Below are positions 26,065 through 34,289 of a stretch of 42,015 bases of DNA, piece by piece. The notes beneath the pieces are model-generated. The model was not told the DNA's origin. It was given only the letters and a program-made list of their open reading frames with translations, and made no database searches. The stretch is taken from NCBI RefSeq assembly GCF_934307085.1, contig NZ_CAKRCF010000029.1:1-42015 (forward strand), read 5' to 3'. The first letter of the stretch is position 1; every line of letters starts with the position of its first letter. The translations under genes and the position numbers were made by a program. The stretch comes from an uncultured Anaerobutyricum sp. Lineage in GTDB: Bacteria > Bacillota > Clostridia > Lachnospirales > Lachnospiraceae.

Positions 26065-26693
26065 TGAATTCTTTAATAAAAGATGCTTTAAAACTCGTTA
26101 TTATTACCGTTGTTGCAGGTCTTGTTCTCGGTGCGGTATACGGAATCACAAAGAAACCTATCGCTGATCAGGAAGCAAAAGCCCAGATGGAAGCATACAA
26201 GGCTGTATTCCCAAAGGCAAGTGATTTCAAAGATGTTGACGGATTTTCTGAAGAAGCAGCGTCTAAAGTAATTGCTTCTTACAAGAATACGGTTGACGGT
26301 CATGAAAGTGATGTTATCTCTTCTGCGGTAGAAGCGTTAGATGCTTCTGGCAAAGCCCTTGGTTACATTTTCAATATTACAACTTCTAAGGGATATGGCG
26401 GAGATATTCAGCTTACCGTTGGTATCCAGTCTGACGGAACAGTAAGCGGATATTCCGTACTCTCTATCAGTGAGACAGCAGGTCTTGGTATGAAAGCCAA
26501 AGATGACCCAAGCTGGGGCAAACAGTTTGCCGGTAAGAAAGTAGATGCTTTCTCCGTTGTAAAAGACGGCTCCGGTTCTGGAGATGACGCAAAGATTGAT
26601 GCCATTTCCGGTGCAACTATCACAAGTAAAGCAGTTACAGGTGCTATGAATAGCTGTCTTGCTTATTTCCAGTCATTAGAAGGAGGTAACTAA
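26064..26693 (+). CDS. rnfG: Rnf complex subunit RnfG
   Basis: Single-span subunit with an extracytoplasmic FMN-binding domain. One membrane helix lies at residues 9-28 (KLVIITVVAGLVLGAVYG), then a periplasm-side domain. The ApbE-type motif DAISGATITS starts at residue 179, with Thr187 the likely FMN-linked residue. SETAGLGMKA is the other landmark. At 209 residues it has normal length. The start overlaps rnfD by one base; the ribosome site GGAGG is inside the rnfD end. Confidence 0.95.
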   Translation: MNSLIKDALKLVIITVVAGLVLGAVYGITKKPIADQEAKAQMEAYKAVFPKASDFKDVDGFSEEAASKVIASYKNTVDGHESDVISSAVEALDASGKALGYIFNITTSKGYGGDIQLTVGIQSDGTVSGYSVLSISETAGLGMKAKDDPSWGKQFAGKKVDAFSVVKDGSGSGDDAKIDAISGATITSKAVTGAMNSCLAYFQSLEGGN

Positions 26694-26694
26694 G

Positions 26695-27453
26695 ATGAAA
26701 AATAATAGTGCTTTAGAAAGACTTTATAATGGTATTATCAAGGAAAATCCTACCTTAGTTCTTATCTTAGGTATGTGTCCTACTCTTGCGGTAACAACAT
26801 CTGCAATCAATGGTGCAGGTATGGGACTTTCTACAACAGTAGTATTAATGTTCTCCAACATGATTATTTCTATTCTGCGTAATTTTATTCCAGATAGAGT
26901 TCGTATTCCTGGATACATTGTAATTATCGCTTCCTTAGTTACAGTAGTACAGTTCCTTTTACAGGGTTATGTACCTGCATTAAATGATGCTCTCGGCGTA
27001 TATATCCCATTAATCGTAGTTAACTGTATTATTTTAGGACGTGCAGAGTCCTATGCAAGTAAAAATGGTCCTGTTTCTTCTTTCTTTGATGGTCTTGGAA
27101 TGGGTCTTGGATTTACTTTATCCCTTACTATTTTAGGTGCGTTCCGTGAGTTACTTGGTGCCGGAACAATTTTTGGAAAGACAATCTTATCAGAATCTTT
27201 CTATACACCAATTACTATTTTTATTCTTGCTCCTGGTGCATTCTTTGTACTTGCCTGCTTAGTAGCTGCAAGAAATAAGATTATGAACCGTAAGGTAAAG
27301 AATGGTGAGATGGAAGAAATTCCTGCAGGATGTGGCGATTGCTCTACCTGTGGTAATTCCTGCTGTTCAAGCAAGAGTTTCTTTGATATGTCTGTAGACA
27401 ATAAAAAAGAAGAAACAAAGGCTGCTTCTGAAGAGAAAGCAGAGAATAAATAG
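26695..27453 (+). CDS. rnfE: Rnf complex subunit RnfE with a Cys-rich C-terminal extension
   Basis: Integral membrane subunit forming a pair with RnfA around a membrane iron-sulfur site; the conserved cysteines are Cys28 (LGMCPTLAV) and Cys111 (VNCIILGRAE). Six membrane segments fill residues 20-195. Beyond the last helix the protein continues for about 57 residues: a basic stretch, then Cys213-X2-Cys216-X2-Cys219-X3-Cys223-Cys224, then a charged tail rich in Lys and Glu. That spacing equals the ferredoxin [4Fe-4S] pattern, without the usual Pro. RnfE proteins often end shortly after the last helix, so the tail is an addition, and its function is unknown. By topology of the family it would face the cytosol if the C-terminus does. 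AGGAGG lies 8 bases before ATG 26695. Confidence 0.94.
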   Translation: MKNNSALERLYNGIIKENPTLVLILGMCPTLAVTTSAINGAGMGLSTTVVLMFSNMIISILRNFIPDRVRIPGYIVIIASLVTVVQFLLQGYVPALNDALGVYIPLIVVNCIILGRAESYASKNGPVSSFFDGLGMGLGFTLSLTILGAFRELLGAGTIFGKTILSESFYTPITIFILAPGAFFVLACLVAARNKIMNRKVKNGEMEEIPAGCGDCSTCGNSCCSSKSFFDMSVDNKKEETKAASEEKAENK

Positions 27454-27467
27454 AAAGGGGAAGGATT

Positions 27468-28043
27468 ATGAAAGAATTAATATTATTAATCATCAGTGCA
27501 GCTATTGTTAATAACGTAGTACTGAGCCAGTTTTTAGGATTATGTCCTTTCCTCGGAGTATCCAAAAAGGTAGAGACTGCCGGCGGAATGGGAGCAGCCG
27601 TAATCTTCGTTATTACGATTGCTTCTTTAGTGACATCATTAATTTACAAGTTTATTCTTGCGCCACTTGATTTAACTTATTTACAGACTATCGTATTTAT
27701 CCTCGTTATCGCTGCTCTTGTACAGTTCGTAGAGATGTTCTTAAAGAAGTCTATGCCAGCTTTGTATGAATCATTAGGAGTATATCTTCCACTGATTACA
27801 ACAAACTGTGCTGTACTTGGTGTGGCTTTAAACTCTGTACAGTATGGATATAATATTTTACAGTCTGTAGTTTATGGTTTCGGTATTTCTGTTGGATTTA
27901 CAATCGCTATTGTTATCCTTGCCGGAATCCGTGAAAAAATGGAATACAACGACATTCCAGAGTCTTGGCAGGGTATGCCTATCGTAATGGTAACAGCCGG
28001 ACTTATGTCTATTGCATTCTTTGGTTTTTCAGGAATCATTTAA
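27468..28043 (+). CDS. rnfA: Rnf complex subunit RnfA
   Basis: Integral membrane partner of RnfE with six membrane segments over 191 residues. It is homologous to RnfE but inserted with opposite topology in the known complexes. The conserved cysteines for the shared membrane iron-sulfur site are Cys26 (LGLCPFLGV) and Cys114 (TTNCAVLGVA). The length is typical and there is no tail like that of RnfE. The start ATG 27468 has AAAGGGGAAGG upstream; the gap to rnfE is 14 bases and to rnfB 16 bases. Confidence 0.96.
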   Translation: MKELILLIISAAIVNNVVLSQFLGLCPFLGVSKKVETAGGMGAAVIFVITIASLVTSLIYKFILAPLDLTYLQTIVFILVIAALVQFVEMFLKKSMPALYESLGVYLPLITTNCAVLGVALNSVQYGYNILQSVVYGFGISVGFTIAIVILAGIREKMEYNDIPESWQGMPIVMVTAGLMSIAFFGFSGII

Positions 28044-28059
28044 TTAGGAGGGACGAAAA

Positions 28060-28851
28060 ATGAGTATAAGTGGAATTATCCTTGCGGCAGTAGTTGTCGG
28101 TGGAACCGGACTTGTTATTTCCATTCTCCTTGGCATTGCTTCCGAGAAATTTAAAGTGCCGGTAGACGAAAAAGAAGTTGCTGTAAGAGAGTGCCTTCCG
28201 GGAAACAACTGTGGTGGTTGTGGATTTGCCGGTTGTGATGCTCTTGCTAAAGCAATCGCTGCTGGAGAAGCTCCAGTTGGAGCGTGTCCTGTAGGAGGAC
28301 AGCCAGTAGCAGATAAAATCGCTTCTATCATGGGTGTAGAAGCTGGAGCAGGCGAAAAACAGGTTGCATTCGTAAAATGTGCCGGAACCTGCGATAAGGC
28401 AAAATCAAAATACAAATATGCTGGTAATGAAGATTGCATTTCCGCTATGAGTGTACCTGGTGGCGGACCAAAAGCCTGCAGCTTTGGATGTACTGGTTTT
28501 GGAAGCTGCGTAAAAGCTTGTGACTTTGATGCTATTCATATTATCAATGGTGTTGCTGTAGTAGATAAGGAAAAATGTGTTGCCTGCGGTAAATGTGTGG
28601 CAACTTGTCCGAAGTCTTTAATTGAACTTGTTCCATATGCAGCTCCACACAAAGTACAGTGTAGCTCCAAAGAATTTGGTAAGGCAGTGAAAGAAGTATG
28701 CTCTGCAGGATGTATTGGCTGTAAGATGTGTACTCGTGTCTGTGAGGCAGATGCAATCACTGTTGAAAACAACATTGCAAAAATTGATTACAGCAAATGT
28801 ACCGGATGTGGAAAATGTGCAGAGAAGTGTCCTGCAAAGATTATTCTTTAA
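28060..28851 (+). CDS. rnfB: Rnf complex subunit RnfB (ferredoxin-accepting Fe-S subunit)
   Basis: Takes electrons from reduced ferredoxin. One N-terminal membrane helix (5-26) anchors it. The RnfB-specific cluster domain has Cys45, Cys51, Cys54, Cys59 and Cys76. Then come further cysteine groups: 140-144-150-154, 173-176-179-183, 218-221-224-228 and 247-250-253-257; the last three are plain CX2CX2CX3C ferredoxin motifs. Extra cysteines at 107, 111, 126, 201 and 214 lie between. At 263 residues it is in the clostridial range and ends right after the last motif. Last gene of the operon; an AT-rich hairpin follows 32 bases downstream. Confidence 0.96.
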   Translation: MSISGIILAAVVVGGTGLVISILLGIASEKFKVPVDEKEVAVRECLPGNNCGGCGFAGCDALAKAIAAGEAPVGACPVGGQPVADKIASIMGVEAGAGEKQVAFVKCAGTCDKAKSKYKYAGNEDCISAMSVPGGGPKACSFGCTGFGSCVKACDFDAIHIINGVAVVDKEKCVACGKCVATCPKSLIELVPYAAPHKVQCSSKEFGKAVKEVCSAGCIGCKMCTRVCEADAITVENNIAKIDYSKCTGCGKCAEKCPAKIIL

Positions 28852-28883
28852 TCTGTATGATTTAGTCAATACTATAATATACA

Positions 28884-28915
28884 TTTTACAAAAAAGATGA
28901 TGTCTTTTTGTGAAA
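28884..28915 (+). terminator. AT-rich hairpin after rnfB
   Basis: TTTTACAAAAAAGA pairs with TCTTTTTGTGAAA (13 pairs, one bulge, one G-U) around a five-base loop. No clean T-run follows, so termination is uncertain; the stronger terminator is at 29018. Confidence 0.4.
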
Positions 28916-29017
28916 TTGTAGTTTGTAGGCTGCACACAATTGCTATGCGTTTTTTATCAGTGAAGTTATAAAACTTACTATAAGATAAAATGTAAGAAAT
29001 TTAATAAAAACGAAAGA

Positions 29018-29067
29018 AAAGGCAATCTATCTTAACGAAAATGCAAGATAGATTGCCTTTCTTTTTT
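29018..29067 (+). terminator. Strong intrinsic terminator of the rnf operon
   Basis: AAAGGCAATCTATCTT (29018-29033) and AAGATAGATTGCCTTT (29045-29060) are perfectly complementary over 16 bp, with an 11-base loop, followed by C and six T. Confidence 0.93.
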
Positions 29068-29135
29068 CACATTTATCCTGTATAGTAGTTGAGAAAAAGA
29101 ATCTGTCATATACAGAGAGGACGGGAGGCTTTTGT

Positions 29136-30077
29136 ATGGCTTATCAGAAGTTTACGGGAACATATCGAAGTTCCGATGGTATAAATCGAATACATTATTA
29201 TATTTATGAACCAGAAACCGATTTACGGGCGATTTTACAAATTGTTCATGATTTTGGTGATTTTATGGAACGGAATGAGAATCTGATCCGTTTCTTCACA
29301 GATCACGGAATTATGGTCTGCGGCTGTGATCATATCGGACATGGGCGTTCTTCTGAAAAAAAGAATTACGGGTATTTTGGTGAGAAGAATGGCTGGACTT
29401 ATTTGATAAAGAATACAAAGAAGCTGACACATTATATGAAGCGAGAGTATCCAGATACACCATATTTTATTTATGGTCATGGTATGGGTTCTCTTATTGT
29501 ACGCATGGACTGTATTCATGAAAAGGATATTAATGGGGTCATTTTATCAGGAACAATGGGAAAGCAGAAATATTGTCGTAGAAAGCTTTTGTTTGCTGCA
29601 TTTTTAAAAAGAATTCAAGGTGCAGAACACCGAAGCACCTATTTACAAAAAGATATAGAAAAGAATCTTAACCATCGTTTCATGAGAGAGGATGATATCT
29701 ATGCCTGGATTGCGGCTGATGAAGGAACCAGGCAGGAATATGCCAGAATTTATTCACAGCATCTTCCAATCACCGTAGCAGCTTATGAAGATATCTTGAA
29801 AATGCTTGCGTTAGTTTCCACAAAAAAATGGTATCATTCTGTCAACAGAGAGATTCCTATTTTATTGATCGGGGGAAAGGAAGATCCCATTGGTAACTTT
29901 GGAAAAGGTATAGAAGAAGTACATCATCGTTTAGAAGATACCTGTCATAGAGCAGAATTGCATTTATATGATGGAATGCGTCACAATATCTGCGATGAAA
30001 AACGCAGAGATAAAGTGTATACGGATATTCTTCAGTGGATGAAGCTGCATATGAATGAACACTATGAAATGTCATGA
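29136..30077 (+). CDS. Alpha/beta hydrolase of the monoacylglycerol-lipase type, catalytic Ser replaced by Gly
   Basis: The fold is recognisable: VHDFGDFMERNENL at 37-50 stands where the family has HGMAEHSGRY, DHIGHGRSS at 65-73 matches DHRGHGRS, and the nucleophile elbow is GHGMGS at 114-119. In active members the elbow is GHSMGS; the codon for residue 116 is GGT (29481-29483), one transition away from AGT. The other triad members remain: Asp250 (GGKEDPIG) and His283 (DGMRHNI). The oxyanion HG is HD (38-39). So it is probably not a serine hydrolase. It could be a pseudoenzyme or binding protein, or use another chemistry. Reading frame and length (313) are intact, which argues against recent decay. 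GGGAGG lies 8 bases before ATG 29136. It stands alone behind the rnf terminator. Confidence 0.8.
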   Translation: MAYQKFTGTYRSSDGINRIHYYIYEPETDLRAILQIVHDFGDFMERNENLIRFFTDHGIMVCGCDHIGHGRSSEKKNYGYFGEKNGWTYLIKNTKKLTHYMKREYPDTPYFIYGHGMGSLIVRMDCIHEKDINGVILSGTMGKQKYCRRKLLFAAFLKRIQGAEHRSTYLQKDIEKNLNHRFMREDDIYAWIAADEGTRQEYARIYSQHLPITVAAYEDILKMLALVSTKKWYHSVNREIPILLIGGKEDPIGNFGKGIEEVHHRLEDTCHRAELHLYDGMRHNICDEKRRDKVYTDILQWMKLHMNEHYEMS

Positions 30078-30273
30078 AAGAAACAGAAGAATATTGTAGA
30101 CTGTTAATAACAGAAACTTTAATTTCTACAATGTAATAAAGAAAAGTTGCAGGCAATTCCCTATTCATTTATAACAGGTTGATAAAGAATCGTATAAATA
30201 ATATTAATTATAGACTATTATTTATGACATTATTTTAAAAGAACCTTCATAAGTTAAAAGAAAGGGCTTTTTT

Positions 30274-30525
30274 ATGCGTTTCTGGGAATTTGGAAATAAA
30301 GACGTAATCAATTGTAAAAACGGGCATAGGCTTGGCTGCGTAGGAGATTTAGAAATTGACGTATGTAAATTTTGCATCACAGACCTCTATGTACCAACAG
30401 GCGGCAAATATTGTGGCTGCCTTGGAAAAAAATCGGAATACCGTATTCCAGTTGGGGCAGTAATACGAGTTGGCGTTGATAGTATCCTTGTAGACATTGA
30501 TGAGAAGAAATGTCTTGTAAAATAG
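30274..30525 (+). CDS. YlmC/YmxH family PRC-barrel protein, Cys-rich
   Basis: An 83-residue protein of the PRC-barrel family named after B. subtilis YlmC and YmxH, linked to sporulation by annotation; its molecular role is unclear. The pattern DVINCKNGHRLGCVGDLEID and later EYRIPVGAVIRVGVDSILVDID match the family's two repeats. It has seven cysteines (14, 22, 31, 34, 47, 49, 80), with CKFC and CGC groups that could hold a metal. AGAAAGGG lies 7 bases before ATG 30274. The 196-base gap before it holds a small hairpin (ATTGTAGA 30093-30100 with TCTACAAT 30125-30132) and AT-rich sequence only. Confidence 0.85.
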   Translation: MRFWEFGNKDVINCKNGHRLGCVGDLEIDVCKFCITDLYVPTGGKYCGCLGKKSEYRIPVGAVIRVGVDSILVDIDEKKCLVK

Positions 30526-30543
30526 CCATTTTTCTGGTATAAT
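30515..30543 (+). promoter_or_regulatory. Promoter of nrdR
   Basis: TTGTAA, 17 bases, TATAAT. The -35 lies inside the last codons of the upstream gene. The predicted start is near 30550, leaving a leader of about 47 bases. Confidence 0.75.
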
Positions 30544-30596
30544 AACCGCCACGATAAATGTTAAATATAAGAGATAGGAATACTGGAGGATAAGAT

Positions 30597-31073
30597 ATGA
30601 AATGCCCTTTTTGTGGATTGGATAATACCCGTGTAATTGATTCAAGACCTGCAGATGATAATTCATCCATACGACGGCGAAGACTTTGTGACGAATGCGG
30701 AAAAAGATTTACTACATATGAGAGAGTAGAAATTATGCCACTTACTGTCATAAAGAAAGATAAAACTAGAGAACCATATGACCGTTCTAAAATGATGTCC
30801 GGAATTTTACGTGCCTGTCATAAGCGTCCGGTATCTGTAGAACAGATTGAACAGATGGTGAATCAGATTGAGAATGAGCTTTTTAATTTAGAATATAAAG
30901 AAATAGAGAGCAAGCAGATTGGTGAAGTAGTTATGGAGCACCTAAAGTCGCTAGAACAGGTAGCATATGTAAGATTCGCTTCTGTTTATCGTGAATTTAA
31001 AGACGTAGAGACATTTATGAATGAATTAAAAAAGATGTTAGATAATGGGGTTGATGTAGCCTCTAATAAATAA
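30597..31073 (+). CDS. nrdR: Transcriptional repressor NrdR
   Basis: Senses ATP/dATP through an ATP-cone and represses ribonucleotide reductase genes. The N-terminal zinc ribbon has Cys3, Cys6, Cys31 and Cys34, with the family stretch VIDSRPADD between, then [19 protein letters not shown]. The ATP-cone follows at about residues 49-139 ([16 protein letters not shown]). At 158 residues it has normal length. CTGGAGGA lies 8 bases before ATG 30597. A perfect terminator follows at once, so it is a single-gene unit. No ribonucleotide reductase gene is in the window. Confidence 0.96.
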   Translation: MKCPFCGLDNTRVIDSRPADDNSSIRRRRLCDECGKRFTTYERVEIMPLTVIKKDKTREPYDRSKMMSGILRACHKRPVSVEQIEQMVNQIENELFNLEYKEIESKQIGEVVMEHLKSLEQVAYVRFASVYREFKDVETFMNELKKMLDNGVDVASNK

Positions 31074-31074
31074 A

Positions 31075-31127
31075 AAAACCATATAATCTCGGAGGTGACT
31101 TTGGAGATTATATGGTTTTCTTTTTTT
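31075..31127 (+). terminator. Intrinsic terminator of nrdR
   Basis: AAAACCATATAATCTC (31075-31090) is perfectly complementary to GAGATTATATGGTTTT (31104-31119), followed by C and seven T. Confidence 0.93.
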
Positions 31128-31175
31128 GACTATATACGCCCATTAAATTCTATTTAATGTAAAAATAAATAAATA

Positions 31176-31204
31176 TTGCATATATTTTGCATATGTGATA
31201 TAAA
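31176..31204 (+). promoter_or_regulatory. Candidate promoter of yifB-dprA
   Basis: TTGCAT, 17 bases, TATAAA, ending 53 bases before the yifB start. The -35 TTGCATAT is repeated 12 bases later, so a second registration is possible. Confidence 0.6.
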
Positions 31205-31257
31205 TGTGGTAAATTACATTTTTTTACAGAAATTATATAGTTAAAGGAGAAAATAAA

Positions 31258-32868
31258 ATGGTAGCAGAAGTTTTTAGTGGAATGATTCAGGGAATTGATG
31301 GACAGATAGTGCAGATTCAAGTAGATATTAGTAATGGATTACCTAATTTTTATATGATTGGATATTTATCAAATGAAGTAAGAGAATCCAAAGAACGTGT
31401 TCGTACCGCATTGAACAATATAGGGATTTTTTTACCACCTAAGAGAATTTCTGTGAACTTTGCTCCAGCAGATTTCCGTAAATGTGGAACCTTTTTTGAT
31501 CTTGGGGTAGCCGTAGCAATTCTGCTTGCTATGAATCTGATACCTGATACATATGTAAAAGATACTATATTTATCGGAGAATTATCACTGAATGGTCAGA
31601 TTTGTCCTGTTTTCGGTGTACTTCCCATTGCTGTTATTGGTGCCAAGAACGGATTTACGCATTGTGTAGTTGCAAGTGCAAATGTAGAAGAAGCAGCTTA
31701 TGTAGAAGAGATGGATGCAATTGGGTTTAATAATTTACAGGAATTATATTTCTATTTAAAACATGGAGCGATATTCAATGAACAATCAGGGGAATTTACG
31801 CAAAAGAATCCAAAAGACATATCGTATATTGTTACACAAAATGCAGAGATAGAGGGAAAAAAATATCCTTCACAAAATATTTCTACAGACTTTTCAAAGG
31901 ATAGTATAAGGCAAACAGATTTTTCAGAAGTAAAAGGACAGATTATGGCCAAAAGAGCAATGGAGATTGCAGCAGCCGGCTACCATAATCTGATGTTAGG
32001 TGGACCGCCAGGCGTAGGAAAGTCTATGCTAGCTTCCTGTATTTCAGGAATTATGCCACAAATGACACAAGAAGAAATGATAGACACGACTATGATATAT
32101 AGTGCAAAAGGGCTTTTAAAAGATCGGTTTTCATTAATTAATAAGAGACCTTTTCGAGCTCCTTCTCTTGCGGTTACACCGGCAGGAATGTTTGGAGGTG
32201 GAACTATTCCAAAACCTGGAGAGATATCACTTGCACATCATGGAGTTCTTTTTTTAGATGAATTTCCAGAATACGGGAGAGAAATGATAGAAATGTTTCG
32301 TGTTCCTCTTGAAAAACATTCTATTTCCATTGTAAGGAGAGAGCGTACATTACAGTTTCCAGCAGATTTTCTCCTTATTACTGCGGCCAATCCTTGTCCC
32401 TGCGGATATTATCCTTTAAAAAAGTGTCGCTGTACTCATAGACAGATTGTACGCTATCAAAATAAGATTAGTGGACCAATCCTTGATAGAATGGATTTAT
32501 TTGTGCGATGTGAGGAAGTAGGATATGATGTGTTGACTTCTTCTGCGAATGAAGAATGTTCTGTAACAATTCAAAAAAGAGTAGAGATGGCATGGGAGAT
32601 ACAAAAATCTCGCTTTGCACAAAGTATGACATTATTTAATGGTCGAATGACAAAAAATGAAATAGAAAAATATTGCACGTTAGATATAAAAAGTCAAAAT
32701 CTTATGAAGAAAGCATTTTCAACCTTTTACCTTACAGGACGTTCCTATTTCAAAATCTTAAAAGTAGCCAGAACAATTGCAGATTTGCAAGGAAGTGAAC
32801 GAATACAGATTACCCATTTAGAGGAGGCGTTATACTTTCGTCAAAAAGAGAAAGGAGAGTTGAATTAA
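31258..32868 (+). CDS. YifB family Mg-chelatase-like AAA ATPase (ComM homologue)
   Basis: ComM relatives act as hexameric helicases that extend branch migration of incoming DNA during transformation. Residues 1-170 form the ribosomal-S5-like N-terminal domain (DISNGLPNFYMIGYLSNEV). The AAA core has Walker A GGPPGVGKS at 248-256 and Walker B VLFLDEFPEY further on. A CPCGYY and KKCRCT zinc-like insertion and the C-terminal Mg-chelatase domain follow. Length 536 is slightly above the usual 500-510 because of a Ser/Lys-rich stretch near 180-220. AAAGGAG lies 9 bases before ATG 31258. dprA starts one base after its stop codon, so the two are one operon, a pairing that supports a role in DNA uptake or recombination. 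Confidence 0.9.
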   Translation: MVAEVFSGMIQGIDGQIVQIQVDISNGLPNFYMIGYLSNEVRESKERVRTALNNIGIFLPPKRISVNFAPADFRKCGTFFDLGVAVAILLAMNLIPDTYVKDTIFIGELSLNGQICPVFGVLPIAVIGAKNGFTHCVVASANVEEAAYVEEMDAIGFNNLQELYFYLKHGAIFNEQSGEFTQKNPKDISYIVTQNAEIEGKKYPSQNISTDFSKDSIRQTDFSEVKGQIMAKRAMEIAAAGYHNLMLGGPPGVGKSMLASCISGIMPQMTQEEMIDTTMIYSAKGLLKDRFSLINKRPFRAPSLAVTPAGMFGGGTIPKPGEISLAHHGVLFLDEFPEYGREMIEMFRVPLEKHSISIVRRERTLQFPADFLLITAANPCPCGYYPLKKCRCTHRQIVRYQNKISGPILDRMDLFVRCEEVGYDVLTSSANEECSVTIQKRVEMAWEIQKSRFAQSMTLFNGRMTKNEIEKYCTLDIKSQNLMKKAFSTFYLTGRSYFKILKVARTIADLQGSERIQITHLEEALYFRQKEKGELN

Positions 32869-32869
32869 A

Positions 32870-33991
32870 ATGACAGAAAGTGATTTTTACTGGTACTGGC
32901 TTGCAAATATTTCAGGAATAGGAGTGAGGACGCAAAAAAAACTTCTTGATTATTTTGTACATCCATCTGTCATATATGATGCCTCAGAAAAAGAGATAAA
33001 AAATATTCTTTCGAAAAAGCAATGTGAAGCGTTTTTTATGTCGAAAAATGAAAAAATCATAAATAACTCTGCATCTAAATTACTTCATAAAGGAATTAAC
33101 TTTTTTCATAGAGAATCGCCAGAATATCCAGAACGATTATCCGAGTTATATGATTCTCCCAATTTATTATATTATATAGGAAGACTTCCGGATTTTTCAA
33201 GGCCAATTCTTGCAATTGTTGGTTCAAGAAGAGCTACTATATATGGAAGAAAAATGGCCAGAGAGTTTTCAGCAAAACTAGCACAACAAGGCATACAGAT
33301 TGTAAGTGGAATGGCAGCAGGTGTTGATGCAGCAGGGCATATGGGAGCTTTAGATGTTGGAGGATATACACTGGGTATTCTTGGCGGGGGAATTGATACG
33401 GCTTATCCGGTAGAAAACTTTAATTTATATCAGAAAGTATACGAGAATGGAGGAGTTATCTCCGAATATAATATTGGTATTTCACCACAAAAATGGATGT
33501 TCCCTATGCGAAACCGACTTATAAGCGGAATAGCAGATGGCGTCTTTGTCACCGAAGCAGGGGAAAGAAGCGGTTCACTGATTACTGCAGATCAGGGTTT
33601 AGAACAGGGGAAAGATATTTTTGCTCTTCCTGGAAGAATTACAGATCATTTAAGCCGAGGATGCAACTATTTGATTAGTCAGGGTGCAACATTGGTACAT
33701 TCACCAGAGGACATCATAGAAGTTATTGCAAAAAAAGGCTCTATAGTAAATAACAAGAAAAAACTAGGGCTAACTACAGAAAATTTTTCTGATTCTCATA
33801 AATTTTTTTGTGAAAATAAAAAAGAAGAAAAAATATATTCACTTTTAGATGAAATCCATCCTGTTACATTTCAAAATCTATTGGAAAATAGCGGTTTTTC
33901 TGCCTTTGAATTGCAACATATTTTAATGAAATTTGAACTAAAAAATATAATTTATCAGATAGAACAAAACGTGTATTTAAGAAAAGAGTAA
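32870..33991 (+). CDS. dprA: DNA processing protein DprA
   Basis: Loads RecA on incoming single-stranded DNA during natural transformation. An N-terminal helical domain (ISGIGVRTQKKLLDYF) is followed by the Rossmann-like core, with ILAIVGSRRATIYGR, IVSGMAAGVDAAGHMGAL and GILGGGIDTAYPVEN as the family signatures, then GSLITADQGLEQGKDIFALPG. A small winged-helix domain closes the protein (about 320-373). Length 373 is normal. The start ATG 32870 lies one base after the yifB stop; the ribosome site AAAGGAG lies about 14 bases upstream, inside yifB. No comEA/comEC genes are in the window, so competence cannot be concluded. Confidence 0.95.
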   Translation: MTESDFYWYWLANISGIGVRTQKKLLDYFVHPSVIYDASEKEIKNILSKKQCEAFFMSKNEKIINNSASKLLHKGINFFHRESPEYPERLSELYDSPNLLYYIGRLPDFSRPILAIVGSRRATIYGRKMAREFSAKLAQQGIQIVSGMAAGVDAAGHMGALDVGGYTLGILGGGIDTAYPVENFNLYQKVYENGGVISEYNIGISPQKWMFPMRNRLISGIADGVFVTEAGERSGSLITADQGLEQGKDIFALPGRITDHLSRGCNYLISQGATLVHSPEDIIEVIAKKGSIVNNKKKLGLTTENFSDSHKFFCENKKEEKIYSLLDEIHPVTFQNLLENSGFSAFELQHILMKFELKNIIYQIEQNVYLRKE

Positions 33992-34001
33992 AATTTTCTG
34001 C

Positions 34002-34030
34002 TTGCGTGGCAAAACGAAATAGTGTATGAT
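34002..34030 (+). promoter_or_regulatory. Candidate promoter of topA
   Basis: TTGCGT, 17 bases, TATGAT, starting 10 bases after the dprA stop. It would leave a leader of about 250 bases containing repeat copy E. A TATAAT at 34257-34262 lies nearer but has no -35 at a proper distance. Confidence 0.4.
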
Positions 34031-34162
34031 GTATAATTGTTTTATAAAGGATTACATTTATTGTATTTGATTTCAAGTATTGTCTTATTGATATTTCATA
34101 TAATTTTCTTTTTGAATTTTTTTGTATGCGAATTATAAATATTAATTAAGGCAGTATAGTAT

Positions 34163-34231
34163 AGTGTATTTGAAAAATTATTCCACAAATTGTAACGCGC
34201 ATTTTGCGAAAGGTATTTTCCAATATATTCT
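34163..34231 (+). repeat. Dispersed palindromic repeat, copy E (degenerate)
   Basis: AGTGTATTTGAAAAAT (34163-34178) and GTATTTTCCAATATATTCT (34213-34231) are imperfect inverted arms; CGCATTTTGCG forms a small hairpin between. It resembles copies A-D but with more changes. Confidence 0.45.
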
Positions 34232-34289
34232 AGTAATAAAATACAATAAATTGCAATATAATATTTAAAAGTTAGGAGTGTTTTGGGGA

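Noticed and set aside
28044..28439. A 131-codon minus-strand frame opposite rnfB
   Set aside because: Shadow of the Cys/Gly/Ala-rich rnfB coding sequence.
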